NCBI RefSeq assembly: GCF_002211105.1
Contig: NZ_JPUA01000016.1
Coordinates: 1-64,000, forward strand
Length of the DNA: 64,000 nt
From: Halomonas campaniensis
GTDB taxonomy: Bacteria > Pseudomonadota > Gammaproteobacteria > Pseudomonadales > Halomonadaceae
Direction of reading: 5' to 3'
In this document: positions 33,574 to 44,682 of the stretch, piece by piece
Layout: every line of letters begins with the position of its first letter
How positions within the stretch are numbered: position 1 is the stretch's first letter
Notes under the pieces: model-generated
Told to the model about the DNA's origin: nothing
The model's input: the letters and a program-made list of their open reading frames with translations, nothing else
Databases searched by the model: none
Position numbers and translations under genes: made by a program

Positions 33574-33705
33574 ATGAAAAAATTATTGGCCATGAGCTTT
33601 ATGCTACTGATGACGGCGGGTGTGCTAACGGGTTGCAATACCATCGCTGGCGCTGGCCAGGATGTGCAAGAAGGTGGTAAAGCCGTTCAAGATGCAGCTG
33701 AATAA
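33574..33705 (+). CDS. entericidin-like small lipoprotein
   Basis: A 43-residue peptide with a lipoprotein signal: basic start MKKLL, hydrophobic stretch and lipobox VLTGC (Cys21). The mature part NTIAGAGQDVQEGGKAVQDAAE matches the pattern of entericidin A/B family peptides. The ribosome-binding site aaggag is 9 bases upstream and a strong terminator follows, so it is a self-contained gene. E. coli entericidins form a stress-linked toxin/antidote pair; here only one member is seen, and its role is not established. Confidence 0.88.
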   Translation: MKKLLAMSFMLLMTAGVLTGCNTIAGAGQDVQEGGKAVQDAAE

Positions 33706-33739
33706 ATAGGCAAGACTGCGTTTTAATGTAAGCAATATC

Positions 33740-33775
33740 CCACGGGCTAGGCTAACGCTTAGCCCGTGGAGTTTT
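33740..33775 (+). terminator. rho-independent terminator
   Basis: A perfect ten-pair stem (ccacgggcta/tagcccgtgg), with additional pairs closing the loop, is followed by AGTTTT. It ends the entericidin-like gene. Confidence 0.8.
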
Positions 33776-33814
33776 AAAGAGTACTCTCATAACCTATTTT
33801 TTGGAGATTCAAGG

Positions 33815-34186
33815 ATGAAACCCTGTACGTCTTTGGTCAAGTTTGCCGCTGTTAGCGCCTGTGCGCTGTTGTTGACGGCCTGTGTTAACTCGCAAATGCC
33901 AATTTCTCCTGCCAACGATGACGTAGACGCTGCGCCACCGCCGCCAACGGTAGGCTCGAGTGGCGCCAGTGATGAGCAAGCCGCCACCTGTGATCTAGAC
34001 GCTATCCAGTCGGCTGTCGGTGAGCCCTTCGATGATGCGAACGTTGCGCAGTTACAAAGCGACAGTGGCACGCGACAAGTGCGCGTACTCCGCCCTGGTG
34101 ATATGGCCACCATGGATCACCGCCCGGACCGTTTGAATGTGTATCTTGACGATCAGGATATGGTTGAAGATCTGCGCTGCGGCTAG
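33815..34186 (+). CDS. I78-family peptidase inhibitor lipoprotein
   Basis: A 123-residue predicted lipoprotein with lipobox LLTAC (Cys23), a flexible Asp/Ala/Pro-rich linker and a C-terminal domain like the Aspergillus elastase inhibitor family (I78): CDLDAIQSAVGEPFDD, RVLRPGDMATMDHRPDRL and NVYLDDQDMVEDLRCG. The two Cys residues of the domain probably form a disulfide. Many proteobacteria have such proteins in the envelope; the target protease is unknown. A ggag site (33801-33804) lies 10 bases before the ATG at 33815. Confidence 0.85.
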   Translation: MKPCTSLVKFAAVSACALLLTACVNSQMPISPANDDVDAAPPPPTVGSSGASDEQAATCDLDAIQSAVGEPFDDANVAQLQSDSGTRQVRVLRPGDMATMDHRPDRLNVYLDDQDMVEDLRCG

Positions 34187-34203
34187 GGTCTGTTGACGTT
34201 TTA

Positions 34204-34809
34204 TCATCCCAAAATCAGCACGACGCAGGCGGCGGTCAACACGCCCATAGTAATATTGAACGCCCGCCATGCGCCGTCGCTTTTGATCCACTGCCCAATG
34301 GCCGTGCCAAAGGCAGCCCATAAGGCAATGCAGGGCAGGGCTACCACTTCTGCAAAACCAGCCAGTAGCAGCGCATTAAATACCGGTTGGCCGCTTTCGG
34401 GTAGAAAACCTGCCATCAACGCTAGTCCCATTACCCAAGCTTTTGGATTGGCGAACTGAAACGCCGCTGCCTGCCAAAAGGTAAAGGGAACGCTATGGGT
34501 CTGCGCCTTAAGATTGGGCGGCGGGGCGCTGGCGATTTTCCATGCCAAATAGAGCAAGTAGGCGCTGCCGACCCAGCGCAGTACGGTTTGAATCGCCGGG
34601 TAGCGTTCGAACAGCACCCCCAAACCGAGCGCTATCCCCGCGAACAGCAAAAAGCAGCCACCTAAAATTCCCCACATGTGCGGCATTGTGCGCTTAAAGC
34701 CGAAGTTGGCGCCAGAAGCGGTGAGCATAACGTTGTTCGGGCCCGGCGTAAGGGTCATCGACATCATATAGAGTGCGGCCGGGCCGAGGATTAACCATTC
34801 GCTGTTCAT
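34204..34809 (-). CDS. LysE/RhtB family amino-acid exporter
   Basis: Six-helix inner-membrane exporter of about 201 residues. The family N-terminal motif appears as MTLTPGPNNVMLTASGANFG, followed by GILGGCFLLF and WRAFNITMGVLTAACVVL at the end. The ATG at 34809 is preferred to one 18 bases upstream, which lies inside a perfect palindrome. It is divergent from a MocR-type regulator gene, the usual arrangement for a regulator and its export target, so control by that protein is likely. Substrate unknown. Confidence 0.88.
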   Translation of the reverse strand: MNSEWLILGPAALYMMSMTLTPGPNNVMLTASGANFGFKRTMPHMWGILGGCFLLFAGIALGLGVLFERYPAIQTVLRWVGSAYLLYLAWKIASAPPPNLKAQTHSVPFTFWQAAAFQFANPKAWVMGLALMAGFLPESGQPVFNALLLAGFAEVVALPCIALWAAFGTAIGQWIKSDGAWRAFNITMGVLTAACVVLILG

Positions 34810-34812
34810 TTG

Positions 34813-34828
34813 ATTGTATCCATACAAT
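34813..34828. promoter_or_regulatory. palindromic operator ATTGTATCCATACAAT
   Basis: A perfect seven-base inverted repeat around CC lies directly before the LysE-family start and about 80 bases before the divergent MocR gene. GntR-type winged helices bind such sites, so it is the probable binding site of the MocR protein. Confidence 0.6.
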
Positions 34829-34907
34829 ATGGAGTGAGAGATTGTTTTAGTGTGGGTTTTGCTAGCATAATGGGGATTAAATTGACGTCAAAGGTTTTAT
34901 TGTCACC

Positions 34908-36302
34908 ATGACAATGTGGATGCCTTCGCTAGCTGCGTTTTCTGGTTCACGTTACCGCGCTATTGCCAGTGCCATTGAAGCCGCTATCCAGGCAGGTGAG
35001 CTTCGGCCTGGGGAGCGTTTACCGCCCCAGCGCCGTTTGGCAGATGCCTTGGGTGTGACCATTGGCACAGTTACCCGGGGGTACGCTGAAGCGGAGCGTA
35101 ATGGCTGGGTGTCGGCACGAGTGGGTAGCGGCACCTACGTAAAGAGCCAAACCCAAAACAGTGCTTTTAGCCTGACATTCCCCGCTGACGAAACGGCCGG
35201 TGTGATCGATTTAAGCCTTAGCCTGCCGCCTCCTAATCCGCTGCGACAGTCGCTATTGAGCGAAGCGCTGTATGCTTTAAGCCAATCCGGGGCAGCATTG
35301 GCACGTGGCGTTACCTATCAAGGGGCCCAGGGGCGCCATGAGCATCGTGAAGTCCTCGCTCGCTGGTTAAATACCCTAGGTATGCCACTAATGGCCGATG
35401 AACTGCTCATCACCCAGGGTGGCCAGCACGGCATTAGTCTGGCGCTCAGCACCTTGCTTCGGCCAGGCGATCTGCTGGCCGCCGATGCCTTGACCTATCC
35501 CGGTGCCATCAGCGCAGCGCAGCAGGGCCATTTAAAGCTGGTGGGGATTGGTCAAGACGGTGGAGGGATGCGTATGGATCTGCTTGAGGCGCAGTGTGCC
35601 CGGCAGCCGCCTCGGGCCATATACCTGACCCCCGAGCAGAACAACCCCACCGGTGTATGTTTAAGTGAATCACGACGCGAACGGTTGGTGGCGCTGGCGA
35701 GACGCTACGATATCTGGCTGATTGAAGATGGCGTGCAGTATCTGCCCGCAGAGCAGCGTGGCACGCCGCTTTATAAACTTGCGCCGGAACGCACGCTGTT
35801 TGTATTTAGTACCGCTAAAGTACTCGCGGGTGGGCTGCGGATAGGCGTGCTGCGCGCGCCAAAAAGCTTACACGAGCGGCTAGCGACAGGCCTACGCGCC
35901 CAGAGTTGGATGGTGCCGCCGCTAATGGTCGACGTGGTCTGCCACTGGGTTAGCCAGGCTGCGGCTGAAAAGCTACTTACCTGGCAGACCCAGGAGCTGG
36001 TGGAGCGTCAGCGGCTGGCTGCCGAATGGCTGCAAGGGTTTACCCTCAGCGGGCGATCTCACAGCAGTAATGTTTGGTTGACGCTGCCGGAGGGAAGCCG
36101 GGCCGGAGAACTGTGTGATCGGCTACTACAGCGGGGCGTTAAGGTAAGCAGCGCAGAGCCCTTTTGTGTGGGCAGCACGCCAGCGCCCCAAGCCATTCGC
36201 CTCTGTATTGGCGCCGCAGCGGATCGCAGTGAACTCGTTCAAGCGTTGAGTATCATTGCCGCCTGCCTAGCCGAGCGTCCATTAGCCCCTGCCACCTTGT
36301 GA
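34908..36302 (+). CDS. MocR-family PLP-dependent transcriptional regulator
   Basis: A 464-residue GntR/MocR regulator: N-terminal winged helix (ERLPPQRRLADALGVTIGTVTRGYAEAERNGWVSARVGSGTYV) in the first 85 residues, then a class I aminotransferase-like domain with TQGGQHGISLAL, TPEQNNPTGVCL and the PLP lysine in FSTAKVLAGGLRIGVLR. Such proteins sense an amino acid or PLP and often control a neighbouring transporter. Divergent from the LysE-family exporter across a perfect palindrome. It converges on the next gene with a single base between the stop codons. Confidence 0.9.
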   Translation: MTMWMPSLAAFSGSRYRAIASAIEAAIQAGELRPGERLPPQRRLADALGVTIGTVTRGYAEAERNGWVSARVGSGTYVKSQTQNSAFSLTFPADETAGVIDLSLSLPPPNPLRQSLLSEALYALSQSGAALARGVTYQGAQGRHEHREVLARWLNTLGMPLMADELLITQGGQHGISLALSTLLRPGDLLAADALTYPGAISAAQQGHLKLVGIGQDGGGMRMDLLEAQCARQPPRAIYLTPEQNNPTGVCLSESRRERLVALARRYDIWLIEDGVQYLPAEQRGTPLYKLAPERTLFVFSTAKVLAGGLRIGVLRAPKSLHERLATGLRAQSWMVPPLMVDVVCHWVSQAAAEKLLTWQTQELVERQRLAAEWLQGFTLSGRSHSSNVWLTLPEGSRAGELCDRLLQRGVKVSSAEPFCVGSTPAPQAIRLCIGAAADRSELVQALSIIAACLAERPLAPATL

Positions 36303-36303
36303 G

Positions 36304-37308
36304 TTATTCGTAGCGGTCTTTCCAGCCCTGGTGGCGCACCTGGTCTTTGAGCATTTCGAGGATGTCGTAAAGCACCTGTTCGGTGACCCGGTTGCTGCCT
36401 TCGTCAACCGTCAGCCAAGTGTCGAAGCCGCTGTCGGCGGTGTGCTCTACCAGTTGTCTAAACTCATCTGAATGAATGCCTAGCAGCAGTTCATCGACTA
36501 GCCGCTGAGCAACACCGCTGAGCGAGGCTTCCATTGCGCTGGTGGCCTGCTGCCCCATGGGTAGCCGGTTCAGGCGCTGAATTTCGGGGCTTTCACGTAG
36601 CGTGCGGCTCACCAACTCGCTGATCGCCGCCATAATGGATTGACGGTTGTGCTGGTAGGCTTTGCCGATAGTGCTCTCCAGCCGCTGAGCGATCTCATGA
36701 ATCAGCTGCGCTTTGCGCGGCATGATCACACGCTCAATGACGCGCTCGGTGAGAGAATCGCTGGCGCGTATCTGCTGCTGCACATTGCCCAGTAGCCGCA
36801 GGGCTATGCGGTCAGAGAGTTCCTCAAGCAAAATATCGTAATACTTGGCCATAAATTGATAGATATCCCAGCGGGTAACATCAATAAGACCCAGGCGGTG
36901 GAGGCGGTGGAGCAGCGATACGACGCGTAAAATACGCAGTAGGCGGAAGCCCGAAAGAGGAATGCAGCCCAGCACGTCATACCAGTGCACGAAGGGGTAA
37001 AAGAACCAGCGATGATAGCGCCGCTCGGCAATGGCGATTGACCAGCCCAGCAAAACATCGGCGACAAAAAAGCTGACAAATACCAGGTCGATGGTGATGA
37101 AGCGGCTATGAATCACCTCATCATAGAAAGTGTGAAAACCGGGGGCCAGGTTGGCAATGCCCTGGTTAATAGGGCCAAGTAGAAACAGCGAATCAAACAA
37201 CAGCAGCGCAAGGTTTATTACCACCAGCGTCAGAATAAAAAAATCCCAACCAATATGGGCGTATTCAACCGCTTTAGGCAGGTGCGGATAGCGATCCCTG
37301 GCGGGCAT
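36304..37308 (-). CDS. voltage-sensor-like membrane protein without pore domain
   Basis: A 334-residue protein whose first 145 residues look like an S1-S4 voltage-sensor domain. S1 is near 20-47, S2 near 70-92 with Asp74 and Asp84, S3 begins YPFVHWYDVLGCIP with Asp111, and S4 has arginines at 122, 125, 128, 135 and 138 (FRLLRILRVVSLLHRLHR). No S5-pore-S6 follows; instead about 190 hydrophilic, mainly helical residues with EELSDRIALRLLG and RVTEQVLYDILEMLKDQV. It could act as a sensor coupled to the cytoplasmic part, a proton path, or pair with another protein. Databases may name such proteins ion transporters. Function unknown. Confidence 0.6.
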   Translation of the reverse strand: MPARDRYPHLPKAVEYAHIGWDFFILTLVVINLALLLFDSLFLLGPINQGIANLAPGFHTFYDEVIHSRFITIDLVFVSFFVADVLLGWSIAIAERRYHRWFFYPFVHWYDVLGCIPLSGFRLLRILRVVSLLHRLHRLGLIDVTRWDIYQFMAKYYDILLEELSDRIALRLLGNVQQQIRASDSLTERVIERVIMPRKAQLIHEIAQRLESTIGKAYQHNRQSIMAAISELVSRTLRESPEIQRLNRLPMGQQATSAMEASLSGVAQRLVDELLLGIHSDEFRQLVEHTADSGFDTWLTVDEGSNRVTEQVLYDILEMLKDQVRHQGWKDRYE

Positions 37309-37346
37309 ACGAACTCCTTGTCGTTGGATGGGGCTTATGTCGAGGG

Positions 37347-37883
37347 CTATGTGTTTGACTGAGGCTTTGGTGGGTACTGATGCTGGGTAAACAGCTCTTC
37401 TTTCTCGGCCTGTTTGCGTAACTTCTTGCGTAAAGCCGCCTTTTCAAAGCGTAGCTGCTGTAAGGGCGTTGCCAAGCTGAGCGGCGGTACACTGGCGGGT
37501 TTACCATCAGCGTCCACCGCTACCATGGTGAGGTAGCAACTGTTGGTATGGCGGATCAGCTTATTACGAATATCTTCGGCCACGACCTTTATGCCCACCT
37601 CCATTGACGAGCGCCCAACATGGTTGACGCTGGCTAAAAAGGTCACCAGCTCGCCGACGTGGATCGGCTGCTTGAACAGCACCTGATCCACCGACAGGGT
37701 CACCACATAGTGGCCTGAGTAGCGGCTGGCGCAGGCAAAAGCGACTTCATCGAGTTTTTTAAGAATCGCGCCACCATGAACTTTGCCGCTGAAGTTCGCC
37801 ATGTCGGGCGTCATCAAAACGGTCATGGAGAGTTCATGCTGCCCAGGCAGGGCAGCGTTCGCGCTGATTTCGGCGTCTGTCAT
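37347..37883 (-). CDS. acyl-CoA thioesterase (hotdog fold)
   Basis: A 178-residue cytoplasmic thioesterase of the YciA/BACH type, hydrolysing acyl-CoA to free acid and CoA. The hotdog motif MANFSGKVHGGAILKKLDEVAF is clear, with SVDQVLFKQPIHVGELVTF and VNHVGRSSMEVGIKV. The ATG at 37883 has gcaggag 5 bases upstream; an ATG five codons earlier is less likely. Its C-terminal 40 residues are basic and helical. Adjacent to AtoE, it may take part in short-chain fatty-acid metabolism. Confidence 0.88.
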   Translation of the reverse strand: MTDAEISANAALPGQHELSMTVLMTPDMANFSGKVHGGAILKKLDEVAFACASRYSGHYVVTLSVDQVLFKQPIHVGELVTFLASVNHVGRSSMEVGIKVVAEDIRNKLIRHTNSCYLTMVAVDADGKPASVPPLSLATPLQQLRFEKAALRKKLRKQAEKEELFTQHQYPPKPQSNT

Positions 37884-37917
37884 ACGGTGCTCCTGCAATT
37901 ACGTGGTAACTAATGAG

Positions 37918-37965
37918 TGACTGCTCGCCACTCGAATGCTGGGAAAATTGAGTGACGAGCAGTCA
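37918..37965. repeat. long inverted repeat between thioesterase and atoE
   Basis: Sixteen-base arms with one mismatch (TGACTGCTCGCCACTC at 37918-37933 and its complement at 37950-37965) flank a 16-base loop. On the plus strand TTGGCGGTTTTTT follows, which resembles a terminator, but no plus-strand gene precedes it; on the minus strand, the coding direction, no T-run follows. Confidence 0.7.
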
Positions 37966-37994
37966 TTGGCGGTTTTTTAAAACTAATCTCTTTT

Positions 37995-39305
37995 TTAAAA
38001 CCAGACCAGACCGACGGAAATGATAATGCCGGTGATAAACAGCTGAATCAGGCAGAAGCCCATAATATCTTTTGCCTTTAGGCCCGCAATGGCGAGTACC
38101 GGGAGTGCCCAGAAGGGCTGTAACAGGTTGGTCCAGGCATCGCCCCATGCGACGGCCATGGCGACGCGGGAAATGTCAGCACCTAGCGCTTCGGCCGCAG
38201 GCAGCATTACCGGTGCCTGAACCGCCCACTGGCCGCCACCGGAGGGCACGAACAGGTTGACAATCCCAGCGCTGATGAATGACCAGAAGGGCAGTGTCGT
38301 GGCGGTGGCAAAGGAGACCAGCCACTCGGACATGCTCTCTGCGAGCCCCGACTGCACCATGATCGCCATGATGCCTGCGTAAAAGGGGAATTGGATGACA
38401 ATCCCCGCACCGCCTTTAATCGCTTCGTGCAGGCTATTGAGCAGATTACGCGGCGTGCGGTGCAGCACAATGGCCAGGAACAGAAACATAAAGTTGACGA
38501 CGTTAAGGTTTAGGCCGCCACCCCGTAGCAGGAAGTGATCAAGCAGGAACAGCAGTCCCGGCACGCCAACCAGCAGAGCGAGGGTAAAGCTATTCTCCAG
38601 GCGCTCCGCAGGTCGCGTAATGCGGCCAACTGGCTCGGGTTCATCATTTAGCACGCTGGGGTCAACGTAGACGCTATCCTTCTCATCCGGCAGCATCATG
38701 CGGTTTACCAACGGGATAGCGATAAACAGGCAGACCACAATGGCGAGGTTGAAGAAGGCGAAAATCGTAGAGCCGGTGCCAATCACGCCAATCTGGTCGG
38801 CGGAGAAATGCCCTTCGGTTGCGATGGTGAGCGGTATCGAACCTGCCAAGCCGCCGTGCCACACCACAAAGCCGGAGTAAGCACTGGCCACTAATAGGCG
38901 GTAGTCAACGCGAATCAGCCTGGCCAGCTCTTTGGCAAATAGCGCGCCGACCACAAGGCCAAACCCCCAGTTGATCCAGCTGGCTGCCAATGAGACAAGC
39001 GTCACCAGGATAATTGCGCCGCCAGGCGATTTAGCGGTACTGGCGATTTTATGCAGAATGCGTTTAACCGGCGGTGAGCTTGCCAGCATAAAACCGGTGA
39101 CCAGTACCAGCAGCATCTGCATCGAGAACGTCAACAAACCCCAGAATCCATCGCCCCAGAAGCGCAACACCGCCAGCGGTGTTTGGCGCTCAATGGCAAT
39201 GGCGGCGACCGAGGCAATTAACGTCAGCAGCAGTACGAAAATATACGGGTCGGGGAGATAGCGCTCCACCAGCTTGACCGCCGGTTTTGAGATCATTTTA
39301 AGCAT
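37995..39305 (-). CDS. atoE: short-chain fatty acid transporter AtoE
   Basis: Inner-membrane carrier of 436 residues of the AtoE family, proposed to import short-chain fatty acids such as butyrate or acetoacetate. Family stretches include RYLPDPYIFVLLLTLIA near the start, SWINWGFGLVVGALFAKELA, SGFVVWHGGLAGSIPLTIA and IVNLFVPSGGGQWAVQAPV. The ATG at 39305 has agagagc upstream. No atoDA or thiolase genes are beside it; a thioesterase gene lies downstream across a long inverted repeat. Confidence 0.9.
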   Translation of the reverse strand: MLKMISKPAVKLVERYLPDPYIFVLLLTLIASVAAIAIERQTPLAVLRFWGDGFWGLLTFSMQMLLVLVTGFMLASSPPVKRILHKIASTAKSPGGAIILVTLVSLAASWINWGFGLVVGALFAKELARLIRVDYRLLVASAYSGFVVWHGGLAGSIPLTIATEGHFSADQIGVIGTGSTIFAFFNLAIVVCLFIAIPLVNRMMLPDEKDSVYVDPSVLNDEPEPVGRITRPAERLENSFTLALLVGVPGLLFLLDHFLLRGGGLNLNVVNFMFLFLAIVLHRTPRNLLNSLHEAIKGGAGIVIQFPFYAGIMAIMVQSGLAESMSEWLVSFATATTLPFWSFISAGIVNLFVPSGGGQWAVQAPVMLPAAEALGADISRVAMAVAWGDAWTNLLQPFWALPVLAIAGLKAKDIMGFCLIQLFITGIIISVGLVWF

Positions 39306-39468
39306 GGGATGCTCTCTTTATTCATTATTAGGAAGTGGCTAAGCAAGGTCTTGGAAGTACATATGAAGTGCAACGACACAGCTAATATACGGGTGAGTAC
39401 GGAAATTTTCACGTTGAAGCTACCCGTTTAATCCTACGTTAGCGCAGTTAGGGGCAGGCGTAACGGTT

Positions 39469-40758
39469 TTAACGCCAACGGGTCAGCCGATAACGGCGAT
39501 AGTAATGAATCAGGACAGCTGAGCGAACCAGCGTAAACAGCGTAAACGCCAGCCAGAGCCCATGATTGCCCAGCCCCTGGCTAAACCACCAGGCGGGCAG
39601 GTAGGCGGCTAGCCCAATAAAAATACTGTTGCGCATTTCGCGCACGGCGGTGGTACCGATAAATACCCCGTCAAGCAGGTAGCTCCATACCGCAATCAGC
39701 GGCATCACGACCATCCAGGGTAAATAGTGTGCCGCGGTCGTGCGCACCTCTTCAAGGCCGGTGAGCAGCGCAATCAGTGCATTGCCACCGAACGCGAACA
39801 GCAGGGCCGAAGCACCGGCAGTCCAGAACGAAAAACGTGCGGCGGCGCGCACAGTGGCGGCAAAATCCCGCCAATCTTGGCGCCCATAGGCGCGCCCAAT
39901 CAGTGACTCGGCAGCGTGAGCAAAGCCGTCCAGGGCGTAACTGGTGAGCATGATAAATTGTAATAGTACGGCGTTGGCAGCAAGTACGGTATCCCCCTGA
40001 CGCGCGCCTTGAGCGGTAAAGAATGCCATGGCAAACAGCAGTCCCAGGGTGCGCACAAACAGGTTGGCATTCACGTTAAACAAGGCAGTGTAAGCCGTGA
40101 GTGCCAGCAGGCGCTCGCGCAAAAAATGGCCCTCTAGTCGGGTTAGCTGGCGAAGCACCAAAAAACTTCCGAACGCCAGCGCACTGTAGTCCGCGATGAC
40201 GCTGGCCCAGGCCACGCCGTTACTGGTCATGCCTAGCCCGACCACAAACCATAAATCCAGCACGATATTGACGCTGTTGGTAAGCAGTAGAATCATCAAT
40301 GTGACGCGGGAGTTCTGCTGGCCTAAAAACCAGCCCAGAATGGCGTAGTTGGCAAGCACAGCCGGTGCCGACCAGAGGCGGATATGGGCGTACTCTCGGG
40401 CTAAATGGGTGGCCACCTCGCTGCCATCTAACAGCCACAAACCCAGCGTAATCAGCGGCGAGGCGAACACAATCAGCAGACTGCCAATCACCAGTGCGAT
40501 GATCAGCGACTGCCCCAGTAGATTGCGTACATCCGAGTCACTCTCGCGCCCCATGGCTTGGGCGACCAGCCCTGTGGTGCCCATGCGCAAGAAGCCAAAA
40601 CCCCAATAAAGAAAACTAAACAGCGTAGCGCCCAGGGTAACGCCTGCGAGGTAGCGGGAGTCAGGCAGGTGCCCGACCACAGCCGTGTCCACCAAACCAA
40701 GTAACGGGACGGTGATATTGGAGAGAATGATTGGCCAGGCGAGGGCCCAAATCCGCAT
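39469..40758 (-). CDS. dinF: MATE family exporter, DinF-like
   Basis: Twelve-helix multidrug and toxin extrusion carrier of 429 residues. The start IWALAWPIILSNITVPLLGLVDTAVVGHL and the GFGFLRMGTTGLVAQAMG stretch are typical of the DinF branch. It should export organic cations or toxic metabolites using Na+ or H+. It starts five bases after the ferredoxin stop and may be the last gene of the fabY-coaD-ferredoxin transcript. No LexA box is visible, unlike E. coli dinF. Confidence 0.85.
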   Translation of the reverse strand: MRIWALAWPIILSNITVPLLGLVDTAVVGHLPDSRYLAGVTLGATLFSFLYWGFGFLRMGTTGLVAQAMGRESDSDVRNLLGQSLIIALVIGSLLIVFASPLITLGLWLLDGSEVATHLAREYAHIRLWSAPAVLANYAILGWFLGQQNSRVTLMILLLTNSVNIVLDLWFVVGLGMTSNGVAWASVIADYSALAFGSFLVLRQLTRLEGHFLRERLLALTAYTALFNVNANLFVRTLGLLFAMAFFTAQGARQGDTVLAANAVLLQFIMLTSYALDGFAHAAESLIGRAYGRQDWRDFAATVRAAARFSFWTAGASALLFAFGGNALIALLTGLEEVRTTAAHYLPWMVVMPLIAVWSYLLDGVFIGTTAVREMRNSIFIGLAAYLPAWWFSQGLGNHGLWLAFTLFTLVRSAVLIHYYRRYRLTRWR

Positions 40759-40763
40759 GAGGT

Positions 40764-41045
<282 letters not shown>

Positions 41046-41085
41046 CTATCAAATACCTGAGTGTTTTACTCAACAATGGCGTTGG

Positions 41086-43487
<2,402 letters not shown>

Positions 43488-43681
43488 GCCGGGTTCCTCG
43501 TGGTGCAGTGGTGGTAATAACAATTATTGGCATGTCTAAAGGGCAAAATTCGCCCAGTACCATGCGCTTAATAAGTACACTAAACAGTATGTCAGGTGTG
43601 ATCATAGCACCGGCTGTGCAACGGCGTCATGCTGCAAGCGTTTGAGACTGATAGAATCACGCTTTTCAGCCGAGTAATGGC

Positions 43682-44347
43682 ATGCAACATAATTCTCGAC
43701 CCGTCATTTCCAATCAGCCAGGCCCGCATCAGGATTTGTCACGCCGGGTGAGCCGAGCGCTAACGCACCCTTTGCGTAAACCAATCGCCGAACATACCCA
43801 ACATAGCTTTGCCCTGGCGGCGGAGTGGCTCGCGGATCGTCAGGCACCTTTGATACTCGACTCAGGCTGTGGAGTAGGGGTATCGACACGCCAACTGGCG
43901 GCGCAGTTCCCCGCCCATGCGGTAATCGGCGTGGATCGCAGCGAGGATCGTTTGGGGCGTGACCACGGCACGTTGCCTGACAATGCGTTGCTGGTAAGAG
44001 CCGACCTGGTCGACTTTTGGCGTTTGGCCTACCAGGCTGGTTGGGCGCCAGAGTATCACTTTCTGCTTTATCCCAATCCTTACCCCAAGGCGGGGCACTT
44101 AAAAATGCGCTGGCATGGCCATGCGGTTTTACCCACACTGTTGGCCCTTGGCGGGCGCCTTGAGCTGCGCTCAAACTGGTCACTCTACGTAGAAGAGTTT
44201 GCCTTGGCGGTAGCACAGGTAACCGGTCAACAGGCCGCGGTAACTGAAATTGCGCCTAAAGATGACTATTTAACGCCGTTCGAGGCTAAGTATGCTCGAA
44301 GTGGGCAGGCACTATGGCGGTTATGTGTTGATTTGGAGCGAACATGA
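43682..44347 (+). CDS. TrmB-like SAM-dependent methyltransferase
   Basis: A 221-residue Rossmann methyltransferase related to tRNA (guanine-N7)-methyltransferase. The SAM motif is LDSGCGVGVSTRQLA, and the TrmB-type loop reads LYPNPYPKAGHLKMRWHGH, where real TrmB has FPDPWHKKRHNKRR. The end has DYLTPFEAKYARSGQALWRL, like the TrmB TxFExK motif. The altered substrate loop suggests a paralogue with another target. Stop overlaps the SMR gene start (ATGA). Confidence 0.8.
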   Translation: MQHNSRPVISNQPGPHQDLSRRVSRALTHPLRKPIAEHTQHSFALAAEWLADRQAPLILDSGCGVGVSTRQLAAQFPAHAVIGVDRSEDRLGRDHGTLPDNALLVRADLVDFWRLAYQAGWAPEYHFLLYPNPYPKAGHLKMRWHGHAVLPTLLALGGRLELRSNWSLYVEEFALAVAQVTGQQAAVTEIAPKDDYLTPFEAKYARSGQALWRLCVDLERT

Positions 44348-44673
44348 CGTTTGTCTATTTGGTGCTGGCGATTGTGGCCGAAGTAATCGCCACGAGCGCT
44401 TTAAAAGCTTCCATGGGGTTTACGCGCCCACTGCCCAGCTTGGTGGTGGTCGTGGGCTACGGATTAGCTTTCTATTTGCTTAGCCTAGTGTTGCGCACGC
44501 TGCCGGTGGGGGTCGCCTATGCGATTTGGGCGGGCCTGGGCATTGTATTGGTTACCCTGGTCGGCATAGTGGCCTTCGGTGAAAAGCCCGACTTGCCGGC
44601 GGTGGTAGGCATTAGCCTAATCGTTGCCGGCGTGGTTATGCTGCAAGTGTTTTCTAAAATGAATGTGCATTGA
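44344..44673 (+). CDS. SMR family small multidrug exporter
   Basis: Four-helix, 109-residue proton-coupled exporter of the EmrE type. The essential membrane Glu is Glu13 in IVAEVIATSALK; YAIWAGLGIVLVTLVG and helix 4 LIVAGVVMLQ follow the family. It exports quaternary cations, possibly including betaine or choline as shown for EmrE, which would be relevant in a halophile but is not shown here. Translationally coupled to the TrmB-like gene; dacB starts nine bases on. Confidence 0.92.
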   Translation: MTFVYLVLAIVAEVIATSALKASMGFTRPLPSLVVVVGYGLAFYLLSLVLRTLPVGVAYAIWAGLGIVLVTLVGIVAFGEKPDLPAVVGISLIVAGVVMLQVFSKMNVH

Positions 44674-44682
44674 GGGGCTGTA

